From the NCBI GenBank assembly GCA_009617715.1, contig VTFK01000207.1, forward strand, positions 558,001-622,000: 64,000 bases of DNA. The letters are read 5' to 3'. The first letter of the stretch is position 1. The number at the start of each line of letters is the position of its first letter. The notes under the pieces were generated by a model. It had not been told where the DNA came from and made no database searches. It saw only the letters and a list, made by a program, of their open reading frames with translations. Of the stretch, positions 1 through 12,330 are shown piece by piece. The translations under genes and the position numbers were made by a program. Source of the stretch: Plectrocnemia conspersa (Eukaryota > Arthropoda > Insecta > Trichoptera > Polycentropodidae).

Positions 1-500
1 TTTTATTCTCATTTAATTTAAGTACATTATTCTTTAACCATATTTCTAATATACTTAATTCATTATTTAAATTATTTACAATTTCTTTAATGTTATCACC
101 TATGCAATACATTTATGTGTCATCCGCAAATAGATGAATTTTACATTTTTTCACGTTATTAACTATATCATTAATATACAAAACAAATAACAATGGTCCC
201 AATTTAGACCCTTGTGGTACTCCATAAGACACTAATTTCTCTTCAGAATATACATTATTTATTTTAACTTTTGTTTTCTTTTATATAAGTAATTATTAAA
301 CCATCTTAAAACTATATCACTTATACCTATACTCTCCAATTTCTTTAACATTATTTTTCTGTCTATTGTTTCGAAGGCTCTCTTGAAATCCAAGAAAACT
401 GCTCCAATGATTTTGTTTGTATCCTTAGCCAACAGCCAATCATTTATCACTACTTGTAATGCAATTATGAGCAATATACTTACCAATTATTTGCTTTTAT
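1..500 (-). pseudogene. Broken LINE reverse transcriptase (jockey/CR1-like RT domain)
   Basis: Decayed ORF2 fragment of a non-LTR retrotransposon, which copies element RNA into DNA at a nicked target. Reading down the minus strand, about 75 codons (486 to 259) carry the RT core block with VFLDFKRAFETIDR, then the spaced KLESIGI and WFNNYL words typical of the finger/palm region. A one-base frameshift near 262 is followed in the next frame by SYGVPQGSKLGPLLF and then the catalytic FADD box near 115-130, directly followed by an in-frame stop. The N-terminal endonuclease is absent and the fragment runs off the left window edge. Frameshift plus nonsense codon show it is dead. The jockey/CR1 assignment rests on motif style only; the clade is uncertain. 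Confidence 0.85.
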
Positions 501-860
501 TAAATAAATTAAAATTTATAAAACAATTTAATATCAGTATTACAATAACAACTATAAATCACTTTGGTTGAACTTATTTAAAAATGTTAAATCATATTTT
601 CAAGCCTTTTTTCAACGGCATACAGCCACGATTGAAAGTTAATCGCATTATGCCACTCCAACGAGCGGTAACCGGGCGTGGAATAGAAGAGTAAAAAATA
701 TATACATGTACATAAGAAGTAAGCAAAGTGGAATCCGAATTTGCCTAATTCGTCGGAATTTCGAAAGGAAAGCTCTGCAAGGCGGCGCGCAGACTATACG
801 GGCTCTCGCTTTGTTCGGAGCCCGATAAAAGGGCCAAAGCGTTATTTTATTTTTCTCGAA
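501..860. other. Noncoding; CpG-richer block at about 600-850
   Basis: No supported gene. The stretch from about 600 to 850 is visibly richer in GC and CpG than its surroundings (words such as GAGCGGTAACCGGGCG and GGCGGCGCGC), like the many islands further along. It may be a conserved regulatory block. Confidence 0.35.
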
Positions 861-2269
861 TGCAAAACGTTTAATACATTCAACTTATGTGTTTACTACT
901 ATCTATAATATATGGAAAAAATTATTAAAAGAGGTGGTTCTAAAAACTAACAAGTTGTAGCGGAATATCGATGGTACTCGACGAATATAAATTGTGAAAT
1001 GAGTCAAGAAAAAAAGTTAATGTTTAAGGTAACATTTTAAAAATGATGGTCTACGTCCTATATATAAATACGCTTAAATATTTAAGCACACGAAAATAAC
1101 GATACATATTATAATTTTTGTATCTGATCTTGAGAAGCAACGCTTAACTACAAATGCTGGACCTATGGTCGAAAGCAAAAAAATAGAAAAATAAATGCTG
1201 TGTTTCAACAAGAAACTCAGCTTAACGCCTTGTAAAAAAGTTAAAACTTTTAGAGTTGCAACAAAAATGGTTCGCTTTTTAAAGAATGAGCCAACATCTA
1301 GATAAGCTATTTTGGCAAAAATAGAATGCAATGGACGAACTCACATTGAGAAAAAAAATGTTTACAAAGAAATACATAAGACAGTATCAAAAATAGTTGC
1401 TAAGAGCGAAAAAATTACGTTTGAGAATGATTTCTTAACGTTATTACCTCTCGAAAAAATGAAATCTGTTACAATTTTTTGAACTGCATATTAAGTAGTA
1501 AAAGAAAATTAATCAGTCCCTATTTTTTAAATGGAAATTGCTTTGCAAGAATTGAACAGAATTAAAATGCATTTTTAATCATACCAGTTAAGACATGAGT
1601 GAAACTGTAGTTAAGGAAATTTTTTAATCCTGTATTATTTTTTATTGATAGTCAACAAATCAACCACAATAAGCAAAAAATACCCTCATAGGACGACATT
1701 CAGCAAAGAAAGGTGTCAGAAGAGAATTGGACAAAACTTCGGTATTTACTATAAATATTTGTTTTAAAAATAATAAAATTAATTTATGTCAAGAACTAAA
1801 TAAATATTTGTTTAATATAAGATTAAAAAAATGTGAGTTTCAGCATATTTTTTTCTTACAAAAAACAAACAGGTTATTACCATTTTAATTAGACGGACAA
1901 CAATCTATAAATACGAATTTTGAGCCATGTCAGTAAAATATATTTTAATTTAAATAATAAAAGTACATTTTATACATCCAGATAAATCTTTTAGTACAAC
2001 AGGTAAAATAGATGTGTTATTAGATTATATATAATAAGTCCCCAGAAGCAAGATTTGCGGTAAATTTTTATGTATTGAAATCAACTTTAATAAGGCATTG
2101 TATATTTTTGCTTTAATTTAATACATACTCATATATAATAAATTGCTTCTGAAAATTACATACAACAATAAATTTTACTTTTTCCAATTTATATTTTTAT
2201 ATATCAAATTAATAATATAAAAATATTTTTAAACCGATTGACTTTATATTTTAATATAGATTCAAAAGC
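861..2269. other. AT-rich noncoding stretch with a possible decayed coding fragment
   Basis: Very AT-rich. From about 1130 to 1482 (+) one frame is interrupted by only two stops and is lysine-rich (it contains EKQRLTTNAGPMVESKK and, further on, RTHIEKKNVYKEIHK). It could be a worn transposon or gene fragment, but the strand is A-rich, so stop-poor frames are not surprising. Nothing recognised. Confidence 0.25.
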
Positions 2270-2640
2270 TGCGTGAAGCTTTTAAAACCTAGCAGCTTGC
2301 ACGCGTATCCTATCAGCTTTGTAAAAATACACTTCATTCAATACTCGTGTTTATGAAAAAAAATCTAAAACCGAATTATCACGCCTCATTTCCTCGTTTC
2401 GGTAGCATCAAAGGATTTTGACCTATTTAAAAGTGTTGCTACAGCAAAAATTGTCTTCTTGGTCCCTGCACCATTCAGATAATAAATAGACTGATCGAAC
2501 GTAACGAGCGAGAATCTTAACTTTGTATATCAAAGCTAAGCTTTATTCGTGTAATGAAGTCATTAATTCAAAGCTAAAGTGCTGCGTTTGCTCGATATCC
2601 GACGTCATCGACGTCGTTGCCTACTTGATAGGCTTAAAAA
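2270..2640. other. GC-richer noncoding block with CRE-like half-sites
   Basis: Moderately GC-rich island. Near 2600 it holds two GACGTC words in CCGACGTCATCGACGTCG, which resemble CREB/ATF (TGACGTCA) sites. No open frame of note. Confidence 0.3.
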
Positions 2641-4039
2641 TATTACATTTAAAAGCATTTTTATGTAGCAATCAATCGATGTCATTTTTATGAACAAAAT
2701 CATTTAAAATGCGGTTCATTGACTAATTTATAATTAAATGCATTGCTCGTATGCACAGTTTAGCCATTATTTAATTGATCTGTATTAAGCTTTCTTTAAG
2801 ACAAAAAATAACAATGGGACGGACTTGTATGTAAATAATATATTTATAGCTATTTATTTACTCTGATGACTTTCGACACTACAAAGGTCAAAATAGCGTA
2901 GTCCCTAAGGCCTAGACTGGTAATTCAGATACCATGGGCTTGGGCAGACTCAAATTTATATTTATAAAAAAGAGTTATTATTAAAAAAACTGGTCCTAGT
3001 TGTAACGTGGCATATATTTTGTAAATACGTTTTTAATACTTATTAAAGCTATACATTTCAATGCTAAGAATTTATTAACTGTTGACAATTATATTTTCGA
3101 TAGCTTTATTATATAAACAATTTTTTTTTGTTAAAGTATGTACGTTTATCTTAAATTATTTATTAATAAGAAATATGATATTCATATTACAAACTGTCCA
3201 TATTTAAAAAAAATTAATTACTATTAGAGCTTAAAAAAAATAGATTACATCGCAACTATTTAATCCACCATTTAACATGGGTTCATAAGAATATTGCAAC
3301 ACAACTTTGTACTTTTTAAATAACTTTACAAGCACTAATGAAAAATTTGAACCAATAAATAGACTTTGATTTTTAAAACGAACTGGATATAAAATTCCGT
3401 TTATTATGAGCTCTACCCTATTTTATTTTATACAATGAATTTATTTGCGAAATTATTATTTTTCAGTTATATCTTATACTTCAACGGATGTTAAAACATG
3501 ATATTATTCTCAATATAAACTCGATACTTTAGTAGAATAAATACAAATAAAACACAAACAAGTTGAAAACGATACAAGTTGATTGCAAAACTGCCAGCTT
3601 AAATATCATAGCTATTGGAAAATGTCATAATTGTTCTCCATCTACTCCCGCCGTCGAAGCTTAAGTGTTCCATTAAAATTGATTGCATTTCTACGTAAAA
3701 ACTACAAATGCATCATTTTTTTCTATCGTTAATGCAATTTTTTTATATTTATTACAGATACGATTAATACAACAATTTTAATATTAATTAAAAATTCAAT
3801 GCACCTTATTAAGTTTCTAAATTTTCATTCCATATTTATAAGTTAAGCACATAATATAACGTTTGATTACTATTATTATAGTATAGCTTTTCTAACATTT
3901 GGTATCAAAATTGGGCTCTGTATTTTCTGTAGTATACTATTCAGAAATCAACATAAACGCGTCTATAGTAGATGAAGGATACTATTGAGTACATAAAGTT
4001 TTAATACCAACTTTTTCAAGGTCATTATACTAAAAACTA
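2641..4039. other. AT-rich noncoding, with a weak tRNA-like patch near 2900-2960
   Basis: No gene seen. Around 2905-2955 the plus strand reads like a decayed tRNA-type promoter (A-box-like CTAGACTGG, then a poor B-box about 35 bases on), suggesting an old SINE head. The match is too poor to call. Confidence 0.25.
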
Positions 4040-4480
4040 CCCTCATGAAGTCGACTTAGGTAGAAAAACAGCGTCTCAATGCTGTTAAGGGAAACTAATG
4101 TATCTGCTCTGTATATCAAGATCGAATTACCCCAGGGGCACGGCAATAAAACGCGATGCCCCCACCTAGATAAAGGTCAGTTAGAGATGAGGATTGGCCG
4201 TGCGAGATTAAATGTAGCCAAGTGGCCCGGGAGGCGAAGCTCCCACGCCCCCCGGGGATGGAAACTACCGGCCCCTTTGTATGTATGTGCGGCATAACAA
4301 TTGAAAGTTACATTGTTTAGAAACGAAAATGGTGAAACGTTTTCGGCGGAGGGTATATAAAAAAAATCGCTCGGTTAATGTATAGTACACCGTTGGACAC
4401 GGCGGATGCTCGTGAAGTTAGTGAATGCTTCTTTTTTATTAGAATTTTGAAATGTCACGAGCATGCTGCACATTCAAATG
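4040..4480. promoter_or_regulatory. CpG-rich island with a TATA-like element
   Basis: A short island of high GC in AT-rich flanks, with dense C/G tracts at 4215-4260 (CCCGGG at one end and CCCCGGGG at the other, able to pair). A TATATAAA word at 4354-4361 stands alone in the GC-richer sequence, about 30 bases before a plausible start region near 4385-4390 (+). An open frame over 4079-4297 looks like a by-product of base composition. Either a core promoter or a conserved regulatory block; no downstream gene is recognisable. Confidence 0.3.
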
Positions 4481-6926
4481 AAGTACGGTGTGGTGTATTA
4501 ACAGTTTGCTGAGTTTTATGGTGATGAAAAATAAATTTTGTCGCGGAACGGTTATGGTGATGGAATACTAAGCTTTTGTGACATTGTTTTTTTTTTGTTT
4601 TTATTACCATCAAAGATTTTTTCAAGATCGCTCTATACTGATTGTTGTCACAAATATATTGTAGCCTTATTCTTGTTAAGGTTAACATGCTAAAGTTGCA
4701 TCAGGTTATTTTTCTCCATAAGCTATATGTTGCAGTGAATGTGTATTATTACTAAGAATATATTTTCATTCATATTTTTGTTAAATTATATTAAAACACA
4801 TTTTCAATTGTATATGTATATGTTAGCTTGTAAAAATATAATTTATCTGACAGGTGGTAGTAAAAATATATACAGCTGTAAACTTTGTAAAAAAGCTACG
4901 TAAGTAGTGTTTTTTACTGAGTTTGAGCCACCAGCAAATTTCGTTTAAAAATAGTTGAAAGGCATCACGGTAAGGCTAAAATGTTAAATTAAACCAGATA
5001 ATCTGTAAAAAAATTTTTAAATATAGTTTCATTATTGACCAGTGAAATTATAAATCAATTGTTTGATACATTTGAAAATAATATTGATACTAGTGAGAAT
5101 ATAACTTCACTGAAAAATACACATCCACTGTAACGTCCATTTTCATTTCAAACCCAAACCTAACCTTAACGAATTATAAAATCTAACTTAACCTAATAAA
5201 ATTTCTATAACTAACAACAGTTTCATTAGGTTAATTCGTTTAGTTCATGTTTCGGTTTGAACAGTATATGTTCGTTTCAAAACAATTAAATTTAGCTAAA
5301 TAGACATTTTAAATTAGCATATAATTTCTCAAGTACTTATCACTTAAATTAGAGTTTCGCTAATAAAAATATATATCTACCGGTGAAAATATATCCGGAT
5401 ATAATTTTAGTAAAACAGTTACTGAAAATATATTTATATCAATGTAAATATATAATTTTACTGTAAAATACACATTCACTGTACCTATTATATATTATAA
5501 AACTTTAAATTAAAAAAATTAAAAATTTTTTCAAAAACTGTGATTAATATATTAATAATAATATATATATATAAATGATTCGGTATATAATAGTACAACA
5601 TGAACAAATACTTTTTTTAGATAGAAATATATTTTATTATAAAATTATAAATTAAAATATACAATTCGATTAAGAAATTCTGACTTATGATATATTTTTT
5701 ACTTACAATTAGGCAAATTTGCTTCTAGATTAAAAAACGATCGAGAAAATATTAAAAAATTTAAAAGTTTAAAATTAGTATGTACAGGGTTAGTAAAATA
5801 ATATGTATAAAAAGAGAGCAAGCATTCCAAGCCTTCCAAAATTCTTCAAAAGTAATTATATATACTTGACAGATACCTGAGGGGCGTTATGTTATTCTGA
5901 TAACACAAACTAATATCTCACTTCTGTGACAGTTATACGATGATATTTCACTAACACTTATTTATTAAATATAACATTTTTATTTATTTTTAATAATATC
6001 AACATATAGTTAAAAAAAAATAGAAAGTACAGAAGTTTTTATTTTCATTTAAATAGCTTAACAAATATTAGGCAAGTTTAATTAAAATGTAAAATATTAT
6101 TTTTTAATAAAGCCTTAAATATACCGCTGTATTTTTTTGTATGCAAACTATTAATTAGGCTGCTTAAGTTTGTCTATATTTACCGTTATATTTAATATGA
6201 GAATTTTAAATTTATATTTAAACAAAATGTTTCTAATCGCTATCGTTTAAAAATATATTAATACCTTTTTTAGTATATCTAAAAAATGTGAATAATATAT
6301 AATCCAAAAAATATTCTCTAGCAAAATTAGGGTACGTTTTAAATAGTTTTTTTACAATTCTTACAAAATAGGTGAATATGGCAATTGCTTTAACCTATAA
6401 AAATCTTTAAAATAAATTGAAACCAGATTTAAGACATTTTATATGTTAACAGATACATGATTTATTAAAAAAAATACATTGAAATTATCAATTTAATAAA
6501 AATACTAATAAAATATTTCGCTGGGGATACGTGTTACAAGCACATTATTCAGGAGCACAGACCCTTGACGACGCGCTATTTAGAGACTGTGTATATTCAC
6601 ACAAAATAATGTATGTCGAAATTAAAAATTATTTTATTTTTGAGGTTCTTTGAGCTTCGTTGATAATATTTTATCATTGAGTTTATAGGTATTTTATAAG
6701 CATTTGCTTAATGATAATAAAAAATAGCACATTATCAATATATTACAAGGAAATATGTCCTTACTATAATCTGTAATATTTATGTTATACGAGTAAACTC
6801 AAACAAATTGGAAGGCTTGGATATTATCTTAACGTTTTTTTTACTTTTATTATGCGTTGAGTTAGTTTCAAAATTATATATTTAAACATATTTTTATGTT
6901 ACTTCACGATAGATTTCTATTATAAT
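4481..6926. other. AT-rich noncoding; scattered short repeats
   Basis: No gene supported. Notable items are the near-identical words at 5105-5134 and 5456-5484 (both with AAATACACAT.CACTGTA), a few CCTAACC-like words near 5155-5210 too short to be telomeric DNA, an AT dinucleotide run near 5561-5575, and the dispersed repeat at 6550-6592 listed separately. Confidence 0.4.
6550..6592 (+). repeat. Dispersed repeat, copy 1 (partner at 25,540)
   Basis: About 43 bases read AGGAGCACAGACCCTTGACG, then ACGCGCTATTTAGAGACTGTG. The same unit with a few changes lies at 25,540-25,582. In such AT-rich flanks the shared GACGCGCTAT core is not explained by chance. Flanking similarity was not found by eye. 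Confidence 0.55.
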
Positions 6927-7013
6927 ATCAAATCCTAGTTACAAAGTCAAGCCCAGATAGTAACATCAATCCCTGATAGTAACATCAATCCTAGTTACAA
7001 AGTCAAGCCCAGA
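6927..7013 (+). repeat. Nested direct duplications
   Basis: ATCCTAGTTACAAAGTCAAG (continuing CCCAGA) occurs at about 6932-6957 and again at about 6988-7013. Between them GATAGTAACATCAATCC is itself repeated at 6956-6972 and 6975-6991. Both repeats are essentially exact, so the event is recent. Confidence 0.8.
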
Positions 7014-7029
7014 AGTTTAAAAACGAAAA

Positions 7030-7420
7030 CCGCACATGACACCCTGAAAGGCACCATCTGACTACAACATGTGGCACGCCGGGGCTCAAGGAGCTTCGCG
7101 GGAAATATGAATGAATGATAGATAACGCCGCAAGAGGTTGCAGCGCCATTAATCACGTGACAATATTACGTCAGACGTCTTTGCAGAGCTGCCATTACGA
7201 GTGGCCGCTTGCGTCAAAATGGCGGCCGCTCCTCGGGGACACTCTCTATAAACGGTGCCTTGGAGTAATTGTGATAATGGCTTTTAATATTTGATGTGTA
7301 GGTATCTTGTGCCGATTGCTAAACGTGTCCCATTGTTCGCTGTAAGACAATCAATTTCGGCTGGATGTTGGATACGAACGACGAAAATAGTTTATTGTGT
7401 AAAATGTAATGTTTTAGTAC
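7030..7420. promoter_or_regulatory. CpG-rich putative regulatory block with E-box and YY1/Pho-type word
   Basis: GC-rich island containing CACGTG at 7154-7159 and AAAATGGCGGC at 7216-7226. The latter fits the YY1/Pleiohomeotic core (ATGGCGGC) closely. The block also holds NotI-like GCGGCCGC at 7221-7228. No coding frame. A Polycomb-recruiting or enhancer role is a guess from motifs alone. Confidence 0.3.
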
Positions 7421-8920
7421 ATAGACTTATGCGAAGGTTTCTCGCACACAATTTAAATAATGATTAAAAACGCTGCATAGTGTTTTTAATTAAATTTTCG
7501 TTATAAGGAGTATTATCATTTAACATTTCGTACTATACGGTTCGTCAAGATACTGATAATATCGATCTTCACTAGAATCGCAGATAGCTCGTAGCGATTT
7601 AAATTATATTATGCCGTGATAATAACGCAAAAAGATTGTGATTTTTAATTTCAATGTAATTATAATATTTATATTTTTCTTTTATTTTATATTTTTTATT
7701 TATTATATTCTTGACATTGGATTAAAAATATTAAAACACTTTAAATTTGTAAAAATAGCAATATTCAAATTAATATTGTTTCAAGCTACGTATAAAATCT
7801 GACTGAACCCCCACGTTGAATATGCATAAGAAATCTTACGCAAATTTATACTATTTCATTTTACACGACCAATAAAACATAAAATCATCACTATATAAAA
7901 TGTTAAATGCGTTTTATTGTCCAAGAATGTCTCTAGTGTCTTCTTTGATTTTTTTATCCATCGCAATTTGAATTCTTCTTCGAGCGTAACACAATACCTA
8001 AATTTCTCAAGCGGCATTTATCATTGTGTTCTTATAGATGCATAAAAAAATAACACGTACATAATAACTTAACCAACGACGTTTAACTAATGGCATTCGC
8101 ATATAATGTCGGTTTAGTACGACAAATGGACACCTCGCGGTTTAACGGTGTAATATAACGTCATTACTCTTATCTGATTATACAATGAATATAATTTGAC
8201 TACTGTTATTTGATGAAATATTGCATACATGATTATTTTATACTAATAAAAAAATATGGAAAAACACTATTAATAATTTTAATTTGAATACATATAAAAG
8301 ACAAGAATCAATAAATTGCTATAAAACAATCTTTATAATAAATGATAATCATATTTTGAAGTATTAAAAATATTTGACTATTTTTTTGCTGTATTATGTT
8401 TTGTAAGAAACATATATTTTTAAGATGATGCTCTCATATTACTCTCTTCATAAAGGCAATAATAGGTTTGCGTCAGAAATTGTCTAGCTTTCTATTTATA
8501 TAAAATTTGGTTAAATTAGAATTCATCTGAAAAGCCATACAAAATAATTTCTACTATATTTGCTAAATCAACGAAATCAACTATTATAATCCTTTTAATA
8601 GTACCTTAATTAAATTCTACCTTGATTAAGTACTTTCTAAATATTAGTTTTAGTATTTAAAAGCATCATAATTAAAAATAAAAACATATCAATTTGTGTT
8701 ACATAGCATAAACAGATATTTGCTGCATTAAAACAAATTATTATATAAACATGAAAAACGATTTTTAATTGTGTTGTCTCCTTATTTAATAGAATACTAT
8801 TATTTTCATACATGACCATAAATATTATATGTTTTAGGTATTTACAATAATTATTAATAGTATAGTAAGATATTTACAACAATCAAAAACAATGTCATAT
8901 TTTTGTATAAATTAAATATT
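7421..8920. other. AT-rich noncoding
   Basis: No supported gene, RNA or transposon. Open frames such as the one at 8637-8819 (-) are short, hydrophobic and compositionally expected. A slightly GC-richer patch lies near 7960-8160. Confidence 0.45.
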
Positions 8921-8945
8921 TACATACCTGGAAATAAACATATTG
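8921..8945 (-). promoter_or_regulatory. Candidate recursive splice (ratchet) site on the minus strand
   Basis: On the minus strand the sequence reads TGTTTATTTCCAG|GTATGT with the junction between 8928 and 8927: a pyrimidine-rich stretch, CAG acceptor and an immediately abutting GTATGT donor. This is the composite 3'/5' splice motif of zero-length exons in long insect introns. The tract is shorter and the donor less ideal than in the two plus-strand candidates. Confidence 0.3.
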
Positions 8946-9165
8946 AATTATCTTAGTAGACAATATTATTAATATTTTTAAGATGAAATGTCTCGAATGA
9001 AAAGAAATTCACTGCTGTTGATCGTTTTTATATCATTAATAATATGGTATATTCATAGTATTAAACATATTGATTTTATTTTCTTTACCAGGAATTATTT
9101 TATGTTGTATTCATGTATGTAATGGATATAGTAATAAATATTTTTTCGTTTCAGGGTGCCATAAT

Positions 9166-9210
9166 TATCACTATTTTATTTCCTGTTACATGATAAATAA
9201 AATAGTGATA
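9166..9210. repeat. 16-bp perfect inverted repeat (hairpin)
   Basis: Arms 9166-9181 and 9195-9210 (TATCACTATTTTATTT and its exact complement) enclose a 13-base loop. It lies just after a good plus-strand splice-acceptor-like TTTTTTCGTTTCAG ending at 9154. AT-rich, so possibly the worn core of a MITE. Confidence 0.6.
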
Positions 9211-10409
9211 TTTTTATATTTATGAAGTATTTAATGAAACGATTGTGTCGCTTTATGTTAATATAAATAATATATTATAAATAATACATATTTTATAATA
9301 AAAAGTTGTTAATAATAACTCGACAAAAGCTCCTATCGGTATCAACGTTTACTAAAATCAATTACGAGTAATATCGAAAATTACAGTCGGTCAATCATTT
9401 GCTGTCTCTGTTTTCGATACTGGAAGCTTTGTAAACTTAGGTATTGTATCCAAAAGGCCATTGTTGGTTTATGTATTGATTTAAATTCACTCAGCTTAAA
9501 TTAAATGTATTATATAAAGATATCTGTATTACAGCCAGAGAAAGTTTATTCCTATGCTACAACCTTTTTATTTCAGATATTGTAATAAATATATATATAT
9601 AACATTGTTATAAAAATATTCTATAGATACGTTAAATGAGTTATTTACACAATAATTTGTAAGGAACAGAGAACTCAAATAAAATGTATTAATACACACA
9701 ATAAAGAAGGTGAAATATTTATTTTTATAAACAATATAAAAACGACGATTATAAAGAGAATATATTTAATAAATCACATCATTAATACTAATAATGAATC
9801 AATTTAAGATAGATATTATGGATTTTTATCAAGATAATGATGTTAATGTTAATAAATATATACAAAGTTAGACCTTTAAAGAGTAATAATTCATTTTTTT
9901 GAGATCAAAAAGACTGGGAAAAGTAAATATAACTCATTTATTAACACTTACAGCGTGTTATCAGACTATTTTGGTATCAGAAATAGTATCTGCATTAGGA
10001 GACATAAGTCTAGATTAATCCAAATTGACGATTTGACGAAAAATAGATTTATCCTTGAAATTGACCAAGCAACCAATGATGACCGCGGTACCTACTCTTA
10101 AATACGAGTATTCATCACCTTCACAAATCTTATTTATTTGGCAACGAATTTATTAAATAACATAAAAGCTAGAATAATACAGTAGTTATTTTAGGTGAAA
10201 TAAAAAAATTAATATGTAGTTTATATAAATTTTTAAAATAAATAATTATGTCTAGGGCATATGCAATTGCTATTGTAAGACCTCTATATTTAAATCTAAT
10301 TATTAGTTTCAAGGCATTTGGATCAACATTGAAACTAATATTTTAAATATTTGTATGATATAATTTTGCAGTAGAAACCGAATATTTACTAACTCGCAAA
10401 AGTCTTCGT
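9211..10409. other. AT-rich noncoding with a 12-bp inverted repeat
   Basis: No gene. TATTAGTTTCAA at 10,301-10,312 is mirrored exactly by TTGAAACTAATA at 10,329-10,340 (16-base loop). Confidence 0.45.
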
Positions 10410-10880
10410 GTCATAACTTCTAGCGATTACTCGCACACGTCCAATGCAGCGCAAAATGTTAATAAAGCATTATTTAACAACAACAATACAACGTCGTCGA
10501 ATTTAAATACACCGTGTTGTACAAATATATACCCTGTAAATGCTAATGTGCGAGATGCTCTCGAAACAAACTTTAAATATCGCATACATAATTCACTCGA
10601 AACTTTTACAGCAAAAGAGAATTCATTAAATTTTTCCTACCCTCCAGCGGGGTTGTGTTTTGCCTCTCCGGCGAGGATATATCCAAACGTGCTAGATTCT
10701 AATGCAAATATGAAAACTTAATATCAGAAGAAAACTTTCAAGTTGTTAAATAAGCTCGGCTCTGGCATTTTTTACCCCACCTGAACACATAGCGCGAGAG
10801 CAACCGACGCGAGTTAAATGGGCGTGAGTTAGCTGACACAGTTTAACTATAACTGCGACGGTTAAAAATGTACACTGAAC
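10410..10880. other. GC-richer noncoding block
   Basis: Patchy CpG enrichment (ACAACGTCGTCG near 10,490; CCAGCGGGG and CCGGCGAGG near 10,650; CGCGAGAGCAACCGACGCG near 10,790). No frame or RNA fold recognised. Possible conserved regulatory element. Confidence 0.3.
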
Positions 10881-11279
10881 AGATAAATTCATATATGCAA
10901 GTTATCTTTTTGGGTGTCATGTATCTTAATATAAAAAGAATTATTTACATATCATGCAGGGCATATTATTGTTGAAATTTTATTATTAATATAATTTAAT
11001 TTTTAAAATGCTTTTAAGAGAGCAAATTGAGATACATTAAATAATACTGATCTATGATATTATTGCAAGAAAAAATATATTTATGTATATTGTATTTTGA
11101 AAATTATATACTTTTCTCAACATCATTGCATTACTAAATTAAAAATTAGGATGATAGATATTAGATAATTTAATAGTTTATTTTTACGTTACTCATTTAA
11201 AAGCATATCGTTAATGTTTTGAATAATTAGATTATCATATCATGTTAGCTTTTAAAGCTATATTTATTTATTAATATTT
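10881..11279. other. AT-rich noncoding
   Basis: Nothing recognisable. Confidence 0.45.
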
Positions 11280-11480
11280 TTAGAAAGTCGTCGCAACGCT
11301 TAATTTTGTCAAAGCGTCCACGAATTGCGGGTTTTCCGCGATTAACCTCGAATTTCCTTTTCCACAAAGCAAAAGCCCTTTCATACCTCGTGTAAGTGGA
11401 AAATTCGTGTCTAATTCGTTCATGAATTCGGCACGAATATCACGTCACGCGTTACGTGACTGCCTCCGACGTGAATGCAT
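11280..11480. other. CpG-rich block with repeated GAATT and CACG words
   Basis: Island with several CGAATT/GAATTCG words and the near-palindrome ATCACGTCACGCGTTACGTGAC near 11,440-11,461. A short open frame from 11,407 has no recognisable content. Likely noncoding regulatory DNA. Confidence 0.3.
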
Positions 11481-11729
11481 AATGTTTTTTCGAGTTTTAA
11501 ACAATATTTTTCTAAAAAAAAAGAAAATAATAATATTAAGAAAATTAAAAAGTTTGTGTGACACCGCAAGCAAAACATGCGATAGTACTTTTTTTTGTTT
11601 AATATAATATATTAATAATATCGTTTAACTGAATTTTAGGGTATTTTTAGGATAATTAGTTATTCAAATATATTTTTTTCCTATTTTTAAAATTGGGTTT
11701 ACCGATTTTCTATATATTCACTTTAAGTA

Positions 11730-12330
11730 TCTTACAGAGCTTTTTAGTTACCTTGTACGATCGTAGAAACTGTAATTTTGACCCAAAAAGCTCCGTCGTA
11801 AAACTGTGTAGACGCATAAGCGAGCCGTTCGGCAACATCTCGGTAATACTTAAAAGCTCTGGGTAATTGCAATAAAATTTCTAGGTACTCCAGGGTAAGA
11901 ATATTTTTTTTCCATCTTAAATTCACTCCCATCTCGTAGAACGTGCGATGATATCGCACGCCGAAAAGAAAGGCGCCCCATTACGATTTTGTGCGGGGGC
12001 TTTATGTTTCCGGTTTTGTGTTATTTTTACCGGTCGCAAAGCAAGGATTTTATTGGTTTTTTGCCGAGAGCCGTTATACCCAAAACCACCCTTAGTTTTC
12101 AAGAGATGGCAGAAATTGAAGTAGGAGATGGGTGAAAAGGGTGTCGTCGTACGATGGCCATCCATTCACTGACTATATTGCATGGGAATCTACGGATTTA
12201 GCCGAAGCGAACACACCTGGACGCCCGCGGGTGCTGTGATTCAAATTTTCGCGACACTGTTCTTATCAACACACAGGAATCTCACGGTGTATGATAAAAA
12301 GTAACGTATGCAGCTTGAAATCTGCTGAAT
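11730..12330. other. Long GC-richer block with a palindrome
   Basis: About 600 bases of higher GC. CGTGCGAT-GAT-ATCGCACG at 11,942-11,960 is a perfect 8-bp inverted repeat with a 3-base centre. Two minus-strand frames (11,744-11,959 and 11,923-12,165) overlap here in different phases with no recognised motif, which argues for composition rather than coding. No splice-bounded exon was identified. Confidence 0.35.

Noticed and set aside
5150..5230. CCTAACC-like words resembling insect telomere repeats (TTAGG)
   Set aside because: Only two or three imperfect units without tandem order; expected by chance in AT-rich DNA.
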